A stretch of 64,000 bases of DNA from CALFUK01 sp964450495 (GCA_964450495.1 CAYVFU010000004.1:38689-102688); one strand, 5' to 3'; counted from the first letter of the stretch, positions 27,732 to 36,785 are shown. Translations and numbers: made by a program. The notes: generated from the letters alone by a model not told the origin.

Positions 27732-29432
27732 CTAAATATTTTGTTTGTTTAATTCAGCAACCGCGTGATTCGCAGCTCTTGCTGTAATTGCCATGTACGT
27801 TAATGATGGATTTACACAAGAAGATGATGTCATACAGGCACCATCTGTGACGAATACATTTTTAGCAGCATGTACTTGGTTGTATTTGTTTAGTACGGAG
27901 GTTTTGGGGTCATGCCCCATTCGCGCAGTCCCCATTTCATGAACACCAAACCCTGGTGGATGCTCATTGTCAAAACCGATAATGTCTTTTAGTCCAGCCA
28001 TTTCTAGCATTTCCACGGCATCCTCTTGAATTTGTTTGTTTGCTGCTTTTTCATTTTCCTTAAATTCGGCATCCAATGTAAGCGTAGGTTGTCCCCACTT
28101 ATCCAACACATCATTATTTAAACTGACTTGATTATCATGATAAGGCAAACATTCAGCGAAACCAGTGATGAAGAATTCCCAAGGGCCAGGCTTTAGCATA
28201 CTGTCCTTAAAGTTTGCACCAAACGATTCAGAGTTGGCAGCATTTCCTCCGCGATACCCACCACCTTGATAACCAAAGCCTCGTAAAAATTTATCGGATT
28301 TTGTTTCCTCATTTATATTCCAATATCGCGGGATATAAATACCATTCGGTCGTCGACCTTTATAATATTTATCATCGAACCCTTCCACTTTCCCAATAGC
28401 CCCTACTCGATAGGTATGATCCATTAAATTGTGCCCCAACTCTCCGCTATCGTTACCCAGTCCATTCTCAAATCGATTTGATTTTGAATTCATTAAAATT
28501 TGTGTACTTCCTAATGTGGAGGCGTTAACAAAAATTATTTTGGCAGAATATTCTAAGTCTTCATTGGTTTCTGCATCTATTATTCTTACTCCTGTGACCT
28601 TTTCTTTGTTGTCATCATAAATCAATGATTGCACAATGGAAAAAGGTCTTATGGTTAAATTTCCTGTAGCATTGGCAGCTGGTAAAGTAGCTGAATTACT
28701 ACTAAAATAAGCACCGTAAGGGCAGCCACGACCACAACGATTTCTGTATTGACATTGTCCTCTCCCCATATGTGGCACAGTCAAATGTGCACATCGTCCA
28801 ATAATCAAATGTCTACCTGGAAAGTCTTTTTCAATTCTGCTTTTCACATGCTTCTCTACGCAGTTAAGCTCCATTGGTGGTAAAAAATGGCTGTCAGGCA
28901 ATTGCGGCAGTCCTAACGGCTCACCACTAATCCCCGCAAACTTTTCTACGTGAGTGTACCATGGTTCTATGTCTTTATATCGAATGGGCCAATCGACTCC
29001 ATGACCATCCTTAGCGTTTGCTTCAAAATCAAGGTCGCTCCATCTATAGGTTTGCTTTCCCCACAATAAAGATCGACCGCCCATCTGATGCGCTCGTAAC
29101 CACAGAAAAGGTTTTTTTTCTGTGTAAGGATTGGCTTCATCATCCGCCCAAAAATGTTCGGTATCTGTACCAATCCAACCAGATCTAACCGCCTTGTAAT
29201 GTTTTTGCTGTTGTTCAGGTGTGATGCCACCTCGAAGTTCTGTATCCCAGGGATCTAGATTCATTGTAGGATAATCGACAACATGTTCTACGATTCTTCC
29301 CCGTTCAAGAACTAATGTTTTTAGACCATTTTCACAAAGTTCTTTTGCAGCCCATCCACCGCTTATGCCAGAGCCGATTACAATGGCATCATAGGTGAGA
29401 TCTTTTTTTGCGTCAATATTGTAATTAGCCAT
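27732..29432 (-). CDS. GMC-family oxidoreductase (gluconate-dehydrogenase-like FAD subunit)
   Basis: A 566-residue flavoprotein. It begins with a Rossmann dinucleotide-binding loop VIGSGISGG (GxGxxG, about 20-25), continues with GGRSLLWG, has a cysteine-bearing GCGRGCPYGAY block, and ends with HEMGTARMG and SSCVNPSLTYMA, typical of GMC enzymes of the gluconate 2-dehydrogenase type. It has no signal peptide and is probably co-exported with the Tat-bearing subunit 3 encoded just downstream. The substrate, a sugar, polyol or other alcohol, is not given by the sequence. Confidence 0.9.
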   Translation of the reverse strand: MANYNIDAKKDLTYDAIVIGSGISGGWAAKELCENGLKTLVLERGRIVEHVVDYPTMNLDPWDTELRGGITPEQQQKHYKAVRSGWIGTDTEHFWADDEANPYTEKKPFLWLRAHQMGGRSLLWGKQTYRWSDLDFEANAKDGHGVDWPIRYKDIEPWYTHVEKFAGISGEPLGLPQLPDSHFLPPMELNCVEKHVKSRIEKDFPGRHLIIGRCAHLTVPHMGRGQCQYRNRCGRGCPYGAYFSSNSATLPAANATGNLTIRPFSIVQSLIYDDNKEKVTGVRIIDAETNEDLEYSAKIIFVNASTLGSTQILMNSKSNRFENGLGNDSGELGHNLMDHTYRVGAIGKVEGFDDKYYKGRRPNGIYIPRYWNINEETKSDKFLRGFGYQGGGYRGGNAANSESFGANFKDSMLKPGPWEFFITGFAECLPYHDNQVSLNNDVLDKWGQPTLTLDAEFKENEKAANKQIQEDAVEMLEMAGLKDIIGFDNEHPPGFGVHEMGTARMGHDPKTSVLNKYNQVHAAKNVFVTDGACMTSSSCVNPSLTYMAITARAANHAVAELNKQNI

Positions 29433-29777
29433 TTAATGTTTATTAGGCTTTGAATATAGCTAATTGCCTTTATAAAAAGTAATGTTTATTGAGGGCTTTC
29501 ACGCGAAACATATATGCAGTGTGATTGATCTAAACTTGCAGCTGAAACGTAAGAATTTTTCAATATTCATTTGTTATGAAAAATAAAGTATGAATATTCC
29601 ATTTGGCTTTCATGGGGAACTATCCTTATATAACAAAATAGTCATGATGGTAAGAAGATAAGAAAGATAAAAATCTATCTGTAATAACTTGACTAAAGTT
29701 GACAATCACTCCTATTAAATCTTACCTTACACCTTATCAAAGAGAAATCTTCTAACAGATTCCTGACTATTATTTTA
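29433..29777. other. Divergent gap between the GMC operon and the MFS gene
   Basis: About 345 bp, AT-rich. No TAnnTTTG box facing either gene and no strong hairpin was found. In-frame sequence without an ATG extends the MFS frame upstream to 29703. Confidence 0.5.
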
Positions 29778-30992
29778 TTGATACTGTCAGGAGAGGCGGT
29801 ATTTTTCCTTCCATTTGTATTGGTCAGAATTTTCAGACCGACATATTTAGATGTGTACCAATTGGACAATACTCAATTGGGATTTTGCTTTTCGATTTAT
29901 GGTATAGTGGCATTGGGTTCTTATTTATTTGGTGGCGTTATGGCAGACAAGGTAGAACCCAGACTATTGATTGTAGCAGCATTAGTATTGACAGGTCTAG
30001 GTGGATTTTATCTTGCCACTTACCCTAGTTACACTCAGTTAAAAATCTTATACGGTTATTGGGGATTTACGACCATCTTCCTCTTATGGGGTGCCATGAT
30101 TAAAGCGACGCGGATATGGGGAGGCAATAAAACCCAAGGGCGAGCCTTTGGATATTTAGATGGAGGACGAGGAGCAGTCTCTGCTTCGATTGGCGCATTC
30201 GGCGTACTTATTTACGGATTCATAATGACCGTTGACTTAGATCAAGCTACACTTGTTGACAAGCAAAAGGCATTTAAAGCTGTCGTACATGCATCTACAT
30301 TCATTACTTTGACAATTGCCATTTTAGTCCTTCTATTTTTAAAACAAGACACTAAAAGCGTAGAAATAAATAACAGTCCAACTTATTCAAATCAACATCT
30401 GAAATCAATTGTCAAACTGCCGTTTGTGTGGTTGCTGGCTATCATAATTTTATGTGCATACTGTGGTTATAAGGTTACCGATATTTTTTCTTTGACAGCA
30501 AATGAAGTCATGGGCTACGACCAAGTAAACTCTGCAAAAGTGGGAACACTTTCCTTGTACTTGCGACCGATTATTGGTGTTGTCATCGGATTTCTTGCAG
30601 ACAGAACAAAAGCATCGCGTGTGTTGCTGTTTAGTTTTGGTGCGGTGATACTTGGCTCACTATTGTTTGCCTCCGGCATTATAAACGCTACTGCCACCTT
30701 CTTCTTTTTTCTTGCTGTAGTGTTGACATCCATTGGTATTTATTCCGCACGTGTTTTATATTTTGCCGTAATCCAAGAAGGTAACATTCCGCTTGCGATT
30801 ACAGGAACTACAGTAGGTGTAGTGTCATTCATTGGCTATACGCCTGACATTTTCATGGGCCCCGTTATTGGGTATTTATTGGACAGTTCTCCTGGTGCTG
30901 TGGGACATCAACATGTTTATTCAGCATTGGCGTTAATTAGTTTGGTAGGATTAATATGTGTTGTATTTCTCAGACGCTTCACAAGCCAATAA
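29778..30992 (+). CDS. MFS transporter with an atypical start
   Basis: A major facilitator protein of at least 404 residues with about twelve hydrophobic helices. GGVMADKVEPR between helices 2 and 3 is the MFS motif A equivalent, and a charged central loop (KQDTKSVEINN) separates the halves. The substrate is unknown; the adjacent divergent dehydrogenase genes may be related. The frame has no ATG start: TTG at 29778 is the best canonical choice but falls inside the first helix, whereas upstream codons (IKEKSSNRFLTIILL) look like native N-terminal sequence from an ATC at 29736. This may be a lost ATG. Confidence 0.8.
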   Translation: MILSGEAVFFLPFVLVRIFRPTYLDVYQLDNTQLGFCFSIYGIVALGSYLFGGVMADKVEPRLLIVAALVLTGLGGFYLATYPSYTQLKILYGYWGFTTIFLLWGAMIKATRIWGGNKTQGRAFGYLDGGRGAVSASIGAFGVLIYGFIMTVDLDQATLVDKQKAFKAVVHASTFITLTIAILVLLFLKQDTKSVEINNSPTYSNQHLKSIVKLPFVWLLAIIILCAYCGYKVTDIFSLTANEVMGYDQVNSAKVGTLSLYLRPIIGVVIGFLADRTKASRVLLFSFGAVILGSLLFASGIINATATFFFFLAVVLTSIGIYSARVLYFAVIQEGNIPLAITGTTVGVVSFIGYTPDIFMGPVIGYLLDSSPGAVGHQHVYSALALISLVGLICVVFLRRFTSQ

Positions 30993-31307
30993 TTAAACAG
31001 ACGACGAAATTAAACACGATAACCATACAGCGGTGCTGTTTTTGAAAGAACGTATCACACTTGCGCGCTCTTTTTTCTATTTGTTGTTGGACTACTTTAT
31101 TAGAAATACCTCACAATAAATTTAATGCCTTCATAATACTAATACAAAAACCAGTATTAGCGTGTTCACATATTTCACAAAATATGTCAAATTAAAATTG
31201 AACTATTTATATACGAGGGGGTAACATTTTCATGACAAGGATTACTTCTATATGCAAAGCATACTTATGCCTTTTGAATAATACTTCTAAACATTTAAAC
31301 TCAATTC
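30993..31307. other. Intergenic region before the protease gene
   Basis: About 315 bp with no ORF. It holds the weak hairpin at 31027-31043 and an AT-rich stretch with a G-run (31215-31220); no TAnnTTTG box was found. Confidence 0.5.
31027..31043 (+). terminator. Weak hairpin-T terminator after the MFS gene
   Basis: ACAGC (31027-31031) and GCTGT (31035-31039) form a 5-bp stem with a GGT loop, running into five T residues. It lies 35 bp past the MFS stop. The stem is short, so termination would be partial at best. Confidence 0.45.
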
Positions 31308-32720
31308 ATGAAAAACATTAATGAAATCAAAAGATTAAAATCCTCCAATGAAAAAGAATTACTCAAATTAAAAGGAGTAACTGGTGTAGGCGTTGGTGAG
31401 AAAATTACTAAAGGAAAACGCACTGGCAAGAATTGCATAAGAGTGTATGTAAAAAAGAAATTAGCTAAATCCAAGATCAGTTCAGCACAGGCAATTCCAA
31501 AAGAAATCAATGGAGTACCCACTGATGTTATAGAAAGAGAATTTGTCCTCCATTCCTATGCAGTTAAAGAAGAAACACTTCAGCTTCAAGTAGATTCAGG
31601 GACTTACGATCCCATCACCGGAGGTATAAGCATTGGTCCTTGTAGAACAATAGGTGGATATACATATGTTGGCACACTTGGTCTTGTTGTTGAAGACAAT
31701 GCTTCAGGCAACAAAATGATGTTAAGCAATTTTCATGTTATGTGTGTGGACAATAACTGGTCTGCTGGGGATGATCAGTGCCAGCCAGGAAGGCCCGATG
31801 GAGGCTCATGTCCAACAAACACCGTTGGCAGTATCGCAAGAGCTACTATTGGAGGCCAAGTTGATGGAGCTGTGGCCTGGATCAACGCTGGACAATCTAG
31901 TAATTGTGACATTGTAGACATCGGCGTTGTCAATGGTACTGCTTTACCAGTTGAGAATGAAGCTGTCAGAAAAAGAGGCAGAACTACTGAATTGACATAT
32001 GGCTTTGTCGATGATATTTCGCTGACGGTAACTATCGATTATGGTGCAGGTATTGGTTCAGTTACACTAACAAACCAAATTGGGATAGAAGTAGATTCTT
32101 CGCAAAGTGATCAATTTGGAAATAGCGGTGATTCAGGATCTGTTGTTGTTAATCAAAACAATGAAGTGATCGGTTTATATTTCGCAGGGACTTCAGATGG
32201 TTCTTTTGGGGTGGCTAATCCAATCGATTCAGTATTCAGTTCTTTAGACGTTAGATTATGTGAAGTTGCAGGTGGCAAAACTGATGTTTTTGAAGATGCC
32301 ACCACATTTTTTGAGGAACATACAGTCCTTGAAGGAAACCACACAGTATTTGAAGGTGGGAATACTTGGATTGAAACATCTCCTTGGGCTGACTTTGGCG
32401 GAGGAGTCACTTTGCCTAAAAATTTCGATGACGTCAAAAACCCAGCAGGCTATGACACTTTAATGGAGACTGCAATGGAACACGTGACTATTCAAGAACA
32501 TACCACACTACAAGAAGGCATTGATTGGAAAGGCCCTGGCGATTTTGGCCCTATTAAAAATCCTGGAAATCAAGCTCCTTTTGTCCTTGCTACGCCACAT
32601 CACGCAAAAGGAGCAAGCAGGTTTGACGCCAACCCTCAAGCTCAAATTGATGTAGAAGCAGAGTTAGAGAAAATCAGTCATTATCTAATTCAACTCAAAC
32701 AACTCATTTCAAAAAAATAA
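31308..32720 (+). CDS. Trypsin-fold protease-like protein with a Thr-x-x-Glu repeat tail (candidate graspetide substrate)
   Basis: 470 residues with no signal peptide or membrane helix. Residues 1-80 form a basic alpha/beta N-terminal domain with GVTGVGVGEKITKGKRTGK. A trypsin-like domain at about 100-318 has His143 (LSNFHVM), Asp186 (QVDGAVAWI) and Ser276 (GNSGDSGS); the 43 and 90 residue spacings mirror chymotrypsin. From 325 a repetitive tail has TxxE at T333/E336, T339/E342, T346/E349, T353/E356, T384/E387, T394/E397 and T400/E403, three in 7-residue register (HTVLEGN, HTVFEGG, NTWIETS). Two sub-modules each end W...DFG...KNP. The ATP-grasp ligase gene starts 7 bp downstream. Protease fold is well supported; that the tail is cross-linked is inference. 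Confidence 0.75.
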   Translation: MKNINEIKRLKSSNEKELLKLKGVTGVGVGEKITKGKRTGKNCIRVYVKKKLAKSKISSAQAIPKEINGVPTDVIEREFVLHSYAVKEETLQLQVDSGTYDPITGGISIGPCRTIGGYTYVGTLGLVVEDNASGNKMMLSNFHVMCVDNNWSAGDDQCQPGRPDGGSCPTNTVGSIARATIGGQVDGAVAWINAGQSSNCDIVDIGVVNGTALPVENEAVRKRGRTTELTYGFVDDISLTVTIDYGAGIGSVTLTNQIGIEVDSSQSDQFGNSGDSGSVVVNQNNEVIGLYFAGTSDGSFGVANPIDSVFSSLDVRLCEVAGGKTDVFEDATTFFEEHTVLEGNHTVFEGGNTWIETSPWADFGGGVTLPKNFDDVKNPAGYDTLMETAMEHVTIQEHTTLQEGIDWKGPGDFGPIKNPGNQAPFVLATPHHAKGASRFDANPQAQIDVEAELEKISHYLIQLKQLISKK

Positions 32721-32727
32721 TCTACTT

Positions 32728-33672
32728 ATGATACTTATAATTTCACATGCAGAAGATCTGCATACTAAATGTGTACTGAATAGTTTAAGGTCCAAAGGTG
32801 AAAAAGCTGTTATACTTGACTTAGGAAAATTTCCTAGCCAATCACTTGTTGAGCTTAAATACAATAGTAAAAATGGCAACCAAGAAATATGGTATAAAAA
32901 TGGACAGCCAGAAAAAATAGATTTAGCAAAAAGTAAATCTATATGGTGGAGGAGACCACAACCATTTAATATCCCATCTGAAGTTGGCGATCAGACACAC
33001 AGAATGTTTGCCTTTAGTGAAGCACAACAGGTATTTGGCGGCTTATGGGGCATGCTGGAAGGCAAATGGATGAATGATCCATTTCTTGATGACCTAGCAC
33101 ATAAAAAAGTGTATCAACTTAAAATAGCTATGGAATTAGGCTTTGATGTACCAGATACATTGGTCACAAATAATCCAGAAGAAGCATTGGAGTTTCACAG
33201 AAAACACGGACCATCAGGTACTATATTTAAAGCCTTTGGTGGAACTCCGGAGGCGTGGCGAGAAACCAGATTGCTTGGAGAAGACGAAATAAGTAATATT
33301 GAGAAAGTGAAGTTTGCACCTGTCATATTTCAAGAATATGTAAAAGGCATTGATTTAAGAGTTACCGTTGTAGGGGATAAAATATTTCCTGCAGCCATTG
33401 AAGTCGAACCAGGCAACTATGATGTAGACTTTAGAATGAATTACGATCATATGAGTATCAGGAGGGCGGAATTACCAAAAGGTTTGTGTACTAAAATTCG
33501 GAAATTCATGAAAAAAACTGGTTTAGTTTACGGCGCTTTTGACTTTAAAAAGACACCAGATGACAACTATGTGTTCTTAGAAGTTAATCCTGCTGGTCAA
33601 TGGCTTTTTATTGAAAATAAAACGAATCAGAAAATTACAGATGCCATGGCAGATGTATTAATCCATGCTTAA
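32728..33672 (+). CDS. MvdD-like ATP-grasp ligase (graspetide-maturase type)
   Basis: A 314-residue ATP-grasp enzyme. The pre-ATP-grasp part has SIWWRRPQPF (residues 71-80), a hallmark of MvdC/MvdD-like ligases that form omega-ester or omega-amide links between side chains of a ribosomal peptide. The ATP-grasp core has GTIFKAFGG (glycine/lysine loop), VIFQEYVKGIDLRV (adenine strand and Arg211), GAFDF and FLEVNPAGQWLFIE (Glu285 and Asn287, metal ligands). All catalytic residues look intact. It shares an operon with the Thr/Glu-repeat protein upstream, which I propose as its substrate. RimK-like tailing activity is the main alternative. No exporter gene follows. Confidence 0.85.
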   Translation: MILIISHAEDLHTKCVLNSLRSKGEKAVILDLGKFPSQSLVELKYNSKNGNQEIWYKNGQPEKIDLAKSKSIWWRRPQPFNIPSEVGDQTHRMFAFSEAQQVFGGLWGMLEGKWMNDPFLDDLAHKKVYQLKIAMELGFDVPDTLVTNNPEEALEFHRKHGPSGTIFKAFGGTPEAWRETRLLGEDEISNIEKVKFAPVIFQEYVKGIDLRVTVVGDKIFPAAIEVEPGNYDVDFRMNYDHMSIRRAELPKGLCTKIRKFMKKTGLVYGAFDFKKTPDDNYVFLEVNPAGQWLFIENKTNQKITDAMADVLIHA

Positions 33673-33693
33673 AACTCCTTTTCTACTTCTGCT

Positions 33694-33747
33694 AATGCTG
33701 GTTAAATTTCGTCCAACAGTTGGGCATTTTAGCCAGCATTTTTTTTT
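33694..33747 (+). terminator. Strong intrinsic terminator of the protease/ATP-grasp operon
   Basis: AATGCTGGTTAAA (33694-33706) pairs over 13 bp, one a G-T wobble, with TTTAGCCAGCATT (33728-33740), enclosing a smaller CCAAC/GTTGG hairpin and running into at least seven T. It ends the two-gene + strand unit. Confidence 0.9.
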
Positions 33748-33825
33748 ACAGAGGCAACCCTCATTTATACTTTCAGCAAATAATAAATATGGCATCTTTT
33801 GGTCAGAGGTATATTTTGCTGTTGT

Positions 33826-36783
33826 TTATTGCGATATACTAATCACAAAAAAGTCAAACTGATTCCTCCCTCCTGTAGAGAATTGCTCATCAAATAAATA
33901 ACTATACCGCACTCCAAAGTCTATTTCTAATAGACGAAAAGCTCTAAAATCAATACCCAATTCCAATCCTGCAGATCGAAGTGCTGTAGAACTCGACTGG
34001 TATGGTTCCGAATTTATATTTACTGATCCATGATCATAAAATACATTACCTTTTAATCGCTTTACAAATGCTAATCCACCAACAGCAATATCTGGATACC
34101 AAATGGGAAATCGGTAATTTAATCCAAGCTTATGGTATTTGTCTGCTCTTAAAGAGCGATTGTAACCGCGTGGATAATTAAAGTTATCAGAAAATCTGTA
34201 TCGATCTAATAATCCCTCTGCTTGGTACGCATACTGAATAGAAAAACTGTGGTTGCGAGATAAGCCAGGCAAAAACACCGTACCATTTAATTGCAACACA
34301 CCATCATCTATTGATCCAAATGATTTTCGCCATCTAACAAAACCACTGGCACCAAATTGTGGACCTAAATTTTGCAAGGCAGTGAACTGTTGTAAACGAC
34401 CTACCCAAATCAGATCTATCGAAGAAAATTGTTCATTACCCAACGGTTGTTGTGTCAATAAATTTTGTGGAAAACTACCTGCAGAAAAATCCAGTGTATC
34501 TCTGGCAACAAAATCATCATTATCTAAATTGCCATCTACGTCTAAGTGATGTCTTGTAAATCTTGCAATCAAGTTCATTGTTCTGGATGTTTGTCCAGAA
34601 CTAAAATTTAGAGGGACTGCAATTCCTGCGCGCACTCTATTTTCTCGCCACAACTCCAGGACTCTATTTTGTTGTATTTGTCCTTCTTCTAACTCTCTAA
34701 AATTAAAGAGTACAGAACTTCTACCGACTCGCTCAAAACGCAAACTCAATTCGGGAAATAATTCAGCATAGCTTAGACCTACTGAATATCGCCAAGCATC
34801 TTCATTGAATCTGTAGCCTACAGTAGCATCAGCTGATAAAGTACTAAAGACATTATCCGATAAGACACTGATTTCTGTGGACGTTTGGGTAAAATTTGTC
34901 AGTATGCTGTGTGGCTTGATGAGACCAGAAAAGCGATTAAATGGTTTGCTCTCAAATGTCTCATTGCCTACCTCTGCCAACAGATTATCTTTCTCTTGTT
35001 TGATGATGGTAGCTACAAAAGGTGTTTGATAGCTTTCATTAATTGTTTTCTTTTCTGCCCTAACGGCCTTTACGCTTAAATCAAGATTTTTCAACTCATA
35101 CCCTCGATGCGAAAATGATGTGTAAACAAGAGTCTGTCCATCAGGTGAAATGGCTGGTTGAAAGGCAGCAATGTCATCTTTGGTAATTTGATATTTCTTA
35201 TTCGTTTCTATATCTACCGAAAAGATTTGATTGATGTCCCTTGTAGGTTTTGAAAAGTATATCTGCTTATCATACACTGTCATATGTGTTATCGCATCTG
35301 AGGTCCAATCTGTCAGTCGCGTAAGCTCATTACTTTCTGTAGATATTTTGAAAATGGCATTTTGCTGATTTGCTTTTGCAACAGTTATGACGTGCCTTGT
35401 GTCCAACCATTGCATGTAAGACAATTGGTAATTCTGTTTATTTGGCAGAATCTGTATGATTTCTCCATCTGAAGCATTAAGAATTATTATTTGTGGAATC
35501 AGTTTCTCATTTGTTCGAATGGCAGCAATCTTTGTAGCGTCGGCACTAATGGCCGGAGAATAATCAAAATTATTTTTTGTTAGACGTGTTTTCTTTTGTG
35601 TCGTTATGTCATAAATTACAATCTCTGAAAACCGTTTGAATCGACGTCTAACGTCCCATCCAACTTCAGCCCACGCCATTTTGTTTTTAGATAAAGACAA
35701 TTGCTCCAAAGGTCCTTCAATTAAAGCACCAGGTCGTGTCAGCTTAGTGATTTCTCCTGAAGGAGACAATTTCTGCAAACTTGTTATTCGATCATAACCT
35801 GACTCCAAATAAATCAAATCTCCATTTGCATAAAATTGTGGTGCAGATTGATGAATTACTGTTTGTCGGTTTTTATCAGGAAAAACCAAATCAGCAGGAT
35901 CCTCTGACATTCGCTCTTTCTGTGTGATCCATTGTTGCTCCAAATTATCCATTGTCTTTGCATACAATTCTTTTACAGGGTATCCTGCATTCTTTGTAAA
36001 ACTTTTATTGAATGGATAAAAGATTCCTTTGTATCGAACAGCATCTGCAGTTACATTTTTCCATAAATCAGGACCAAATTCTCGTCGACCATAAGTCAGC
36101 ATATGATAACCTAGGCTGTACCAATCCGGAACAAAATCCTTCATCGATCGCGCGCCAGCTTTTTCATATGAATAGCGAACACCATCTTTCAGCAAAGACT
36201 TGTACTCCATCGTAAATTCAGGAATACGCCCTCGACCACTTTTTGTGAATACTGTCTCTGCGATTGTAGCATCACCTTCAAAATACCATCGTGGGATAGC
36301 TAAACCCATCATTCCACCCCACGCCCACTCTCCAAGTACACTCCTTACTAAACCAGTAATCCCTTGTCTTGATTGATTGAATTGTTTTATGTGCTGATAT
36401 TCATGGATGGTCAAATGATCTAACCAATCTGTTGTCCCATCAAACTGAGGTGCTCTCGCAAAAAACTCGGACCGAAAGGGAGCCACCGTCACAAAGCCAT
36501 TTGATAAGGCAGTCTCTGGGTGCAAAATTATTGGAGCTTTACGATGGTCACTACCAATGGATGGACTATCAACATCCCACAAGTGATGGACAAGATTTAC
36601 AATTCTATTGGCTTGCTTGTCGAGCCCTTTAGGATAAATGAGCTTTACCTTATCAGTTTCTATCTGGTTCCATTTAAGGCCAATGGCATTATTTCCAAGT
36701 GGGTTGGATGGTATTTGTGCGATTAAATCAATGCTTGTTATATAGGCAAAAATAAAGACAAGTATATAACTGGATAATTTCAT
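33826..36783 (-). CDS. Outer-membrane fusion: gluzincin metalloprotease domain, TolB-like propeller and beta-barrel
   Basis: 985 residues with a signal peptide (to about residue 22, IDLIAQ). Residues about 40-300 form a peptidase-MA-like domain with HEYQH at 127-131 and the third zinc ligand in WYFEGDATIAE (Glu169). About 310-600 is a TolB/DPP-like propeller (repeated blocks such as DYSPAISADATKIAAI and AAFQPAISPDGQTLVY). From about 640 to the end it is a transmembrane beta-barrel rich in alternating aromatic strands, ending FDFFVISISQ, a proper barrel C-terminus. The protease is expected in the periplasm or on the surface. It is the last gene of a five-gene minus-strand unit, 2 bp after a 55-codon gene. 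Confidence 0.85.
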   Translation of the reverse strand: MKLSSYILVFIFAYITSIDLIAQIPSNPLGNNAIGLKWNQIETDKVKLIYPKGLDKQANRIVNLVHHLWDVDSPSIGSDHRKAPIILHPETALSNGFVTVAPFRSEFFARAPQFDGTTDWLDHLTIHEYQHIKQFNQSRQGITGLVRSVLGEWAWGGMMGLAIPRWYFEGDATIAETVFTKSGRGRIPEFTMEYKSLLKDGVRYSYEKAGARSMKDFVPDWYSLGYHMLTYGRREFGPDLWKNVTADAVRYKGIFYPFNKSFTKNAGYPVKELYAKTMDNLEQQWITQKERMSEDPADLVFPDKNRQTVIHQSAPQFYANGDLIYLESGYDRITSLQKLSPSGEITKLTRPGALIEGPLEQLSLSKNKMAWAEVGWDVRRRFKRFSEIVIYDITTQKKTRLTKNNFDYSPAISADATKIAAIRTNEKLIPQIIILNASDGEIIQILPNKQNYQLSYMQWLDTRHVITVAKANQQNAIFKISTESNELTRLTDWTSDAITHMTVYDKQIYFSKPTRDINQIFSVDIETNKKYQITKDDIAAFQPAISPDGQTLVYTSFSHRGYELKNLDLSVKAVRAEKKTINESYQTPFVATIIKQEKDNLLAEVGNETFESKPFNRFSGLIKPHSILTNFTQTSTEISVLSDNVFSTLSADATVGYRFNEDAWRYSVGLSYAELFPELSLRFERVGRSSVLFNFRELEEGQIQQNRVLELWRENRVRAGIAVPLNFSSGQTSRTMNLIARFTRHHLDVDGNLDNDDFVARDTLDFSAGSFPQNLLTQQPLGNEQFSSIDLIWVGRLQQFTALQNLGPQFGASGFVRWRKSFGSIDDGVLQLNGTVFLPGLSRNHSFSIQYAYQAEGLLDRYRFSDNFNYPRGYNRSLRADKYHKLGLNYRFPIWYPDIAVGGLAFVKRLKGNVFYDHGSVNINSEPYQSSSTALRSAGLELGIDFRAFRLLEIDFGVRYSYLFDEQFSTGGRNQFDFFVISISQ

Positions 36784-36785
36784 GG

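Noticed and set aside
32280..32520. Tail repeats as ordinary low-complexity linker
   Set aside because: The strict TxxE spacing, 7-residue register and paired W-DFG-KNP blocks are more ordered than a linker, and the adjacent ligase gives a reason for Thr and Glu.
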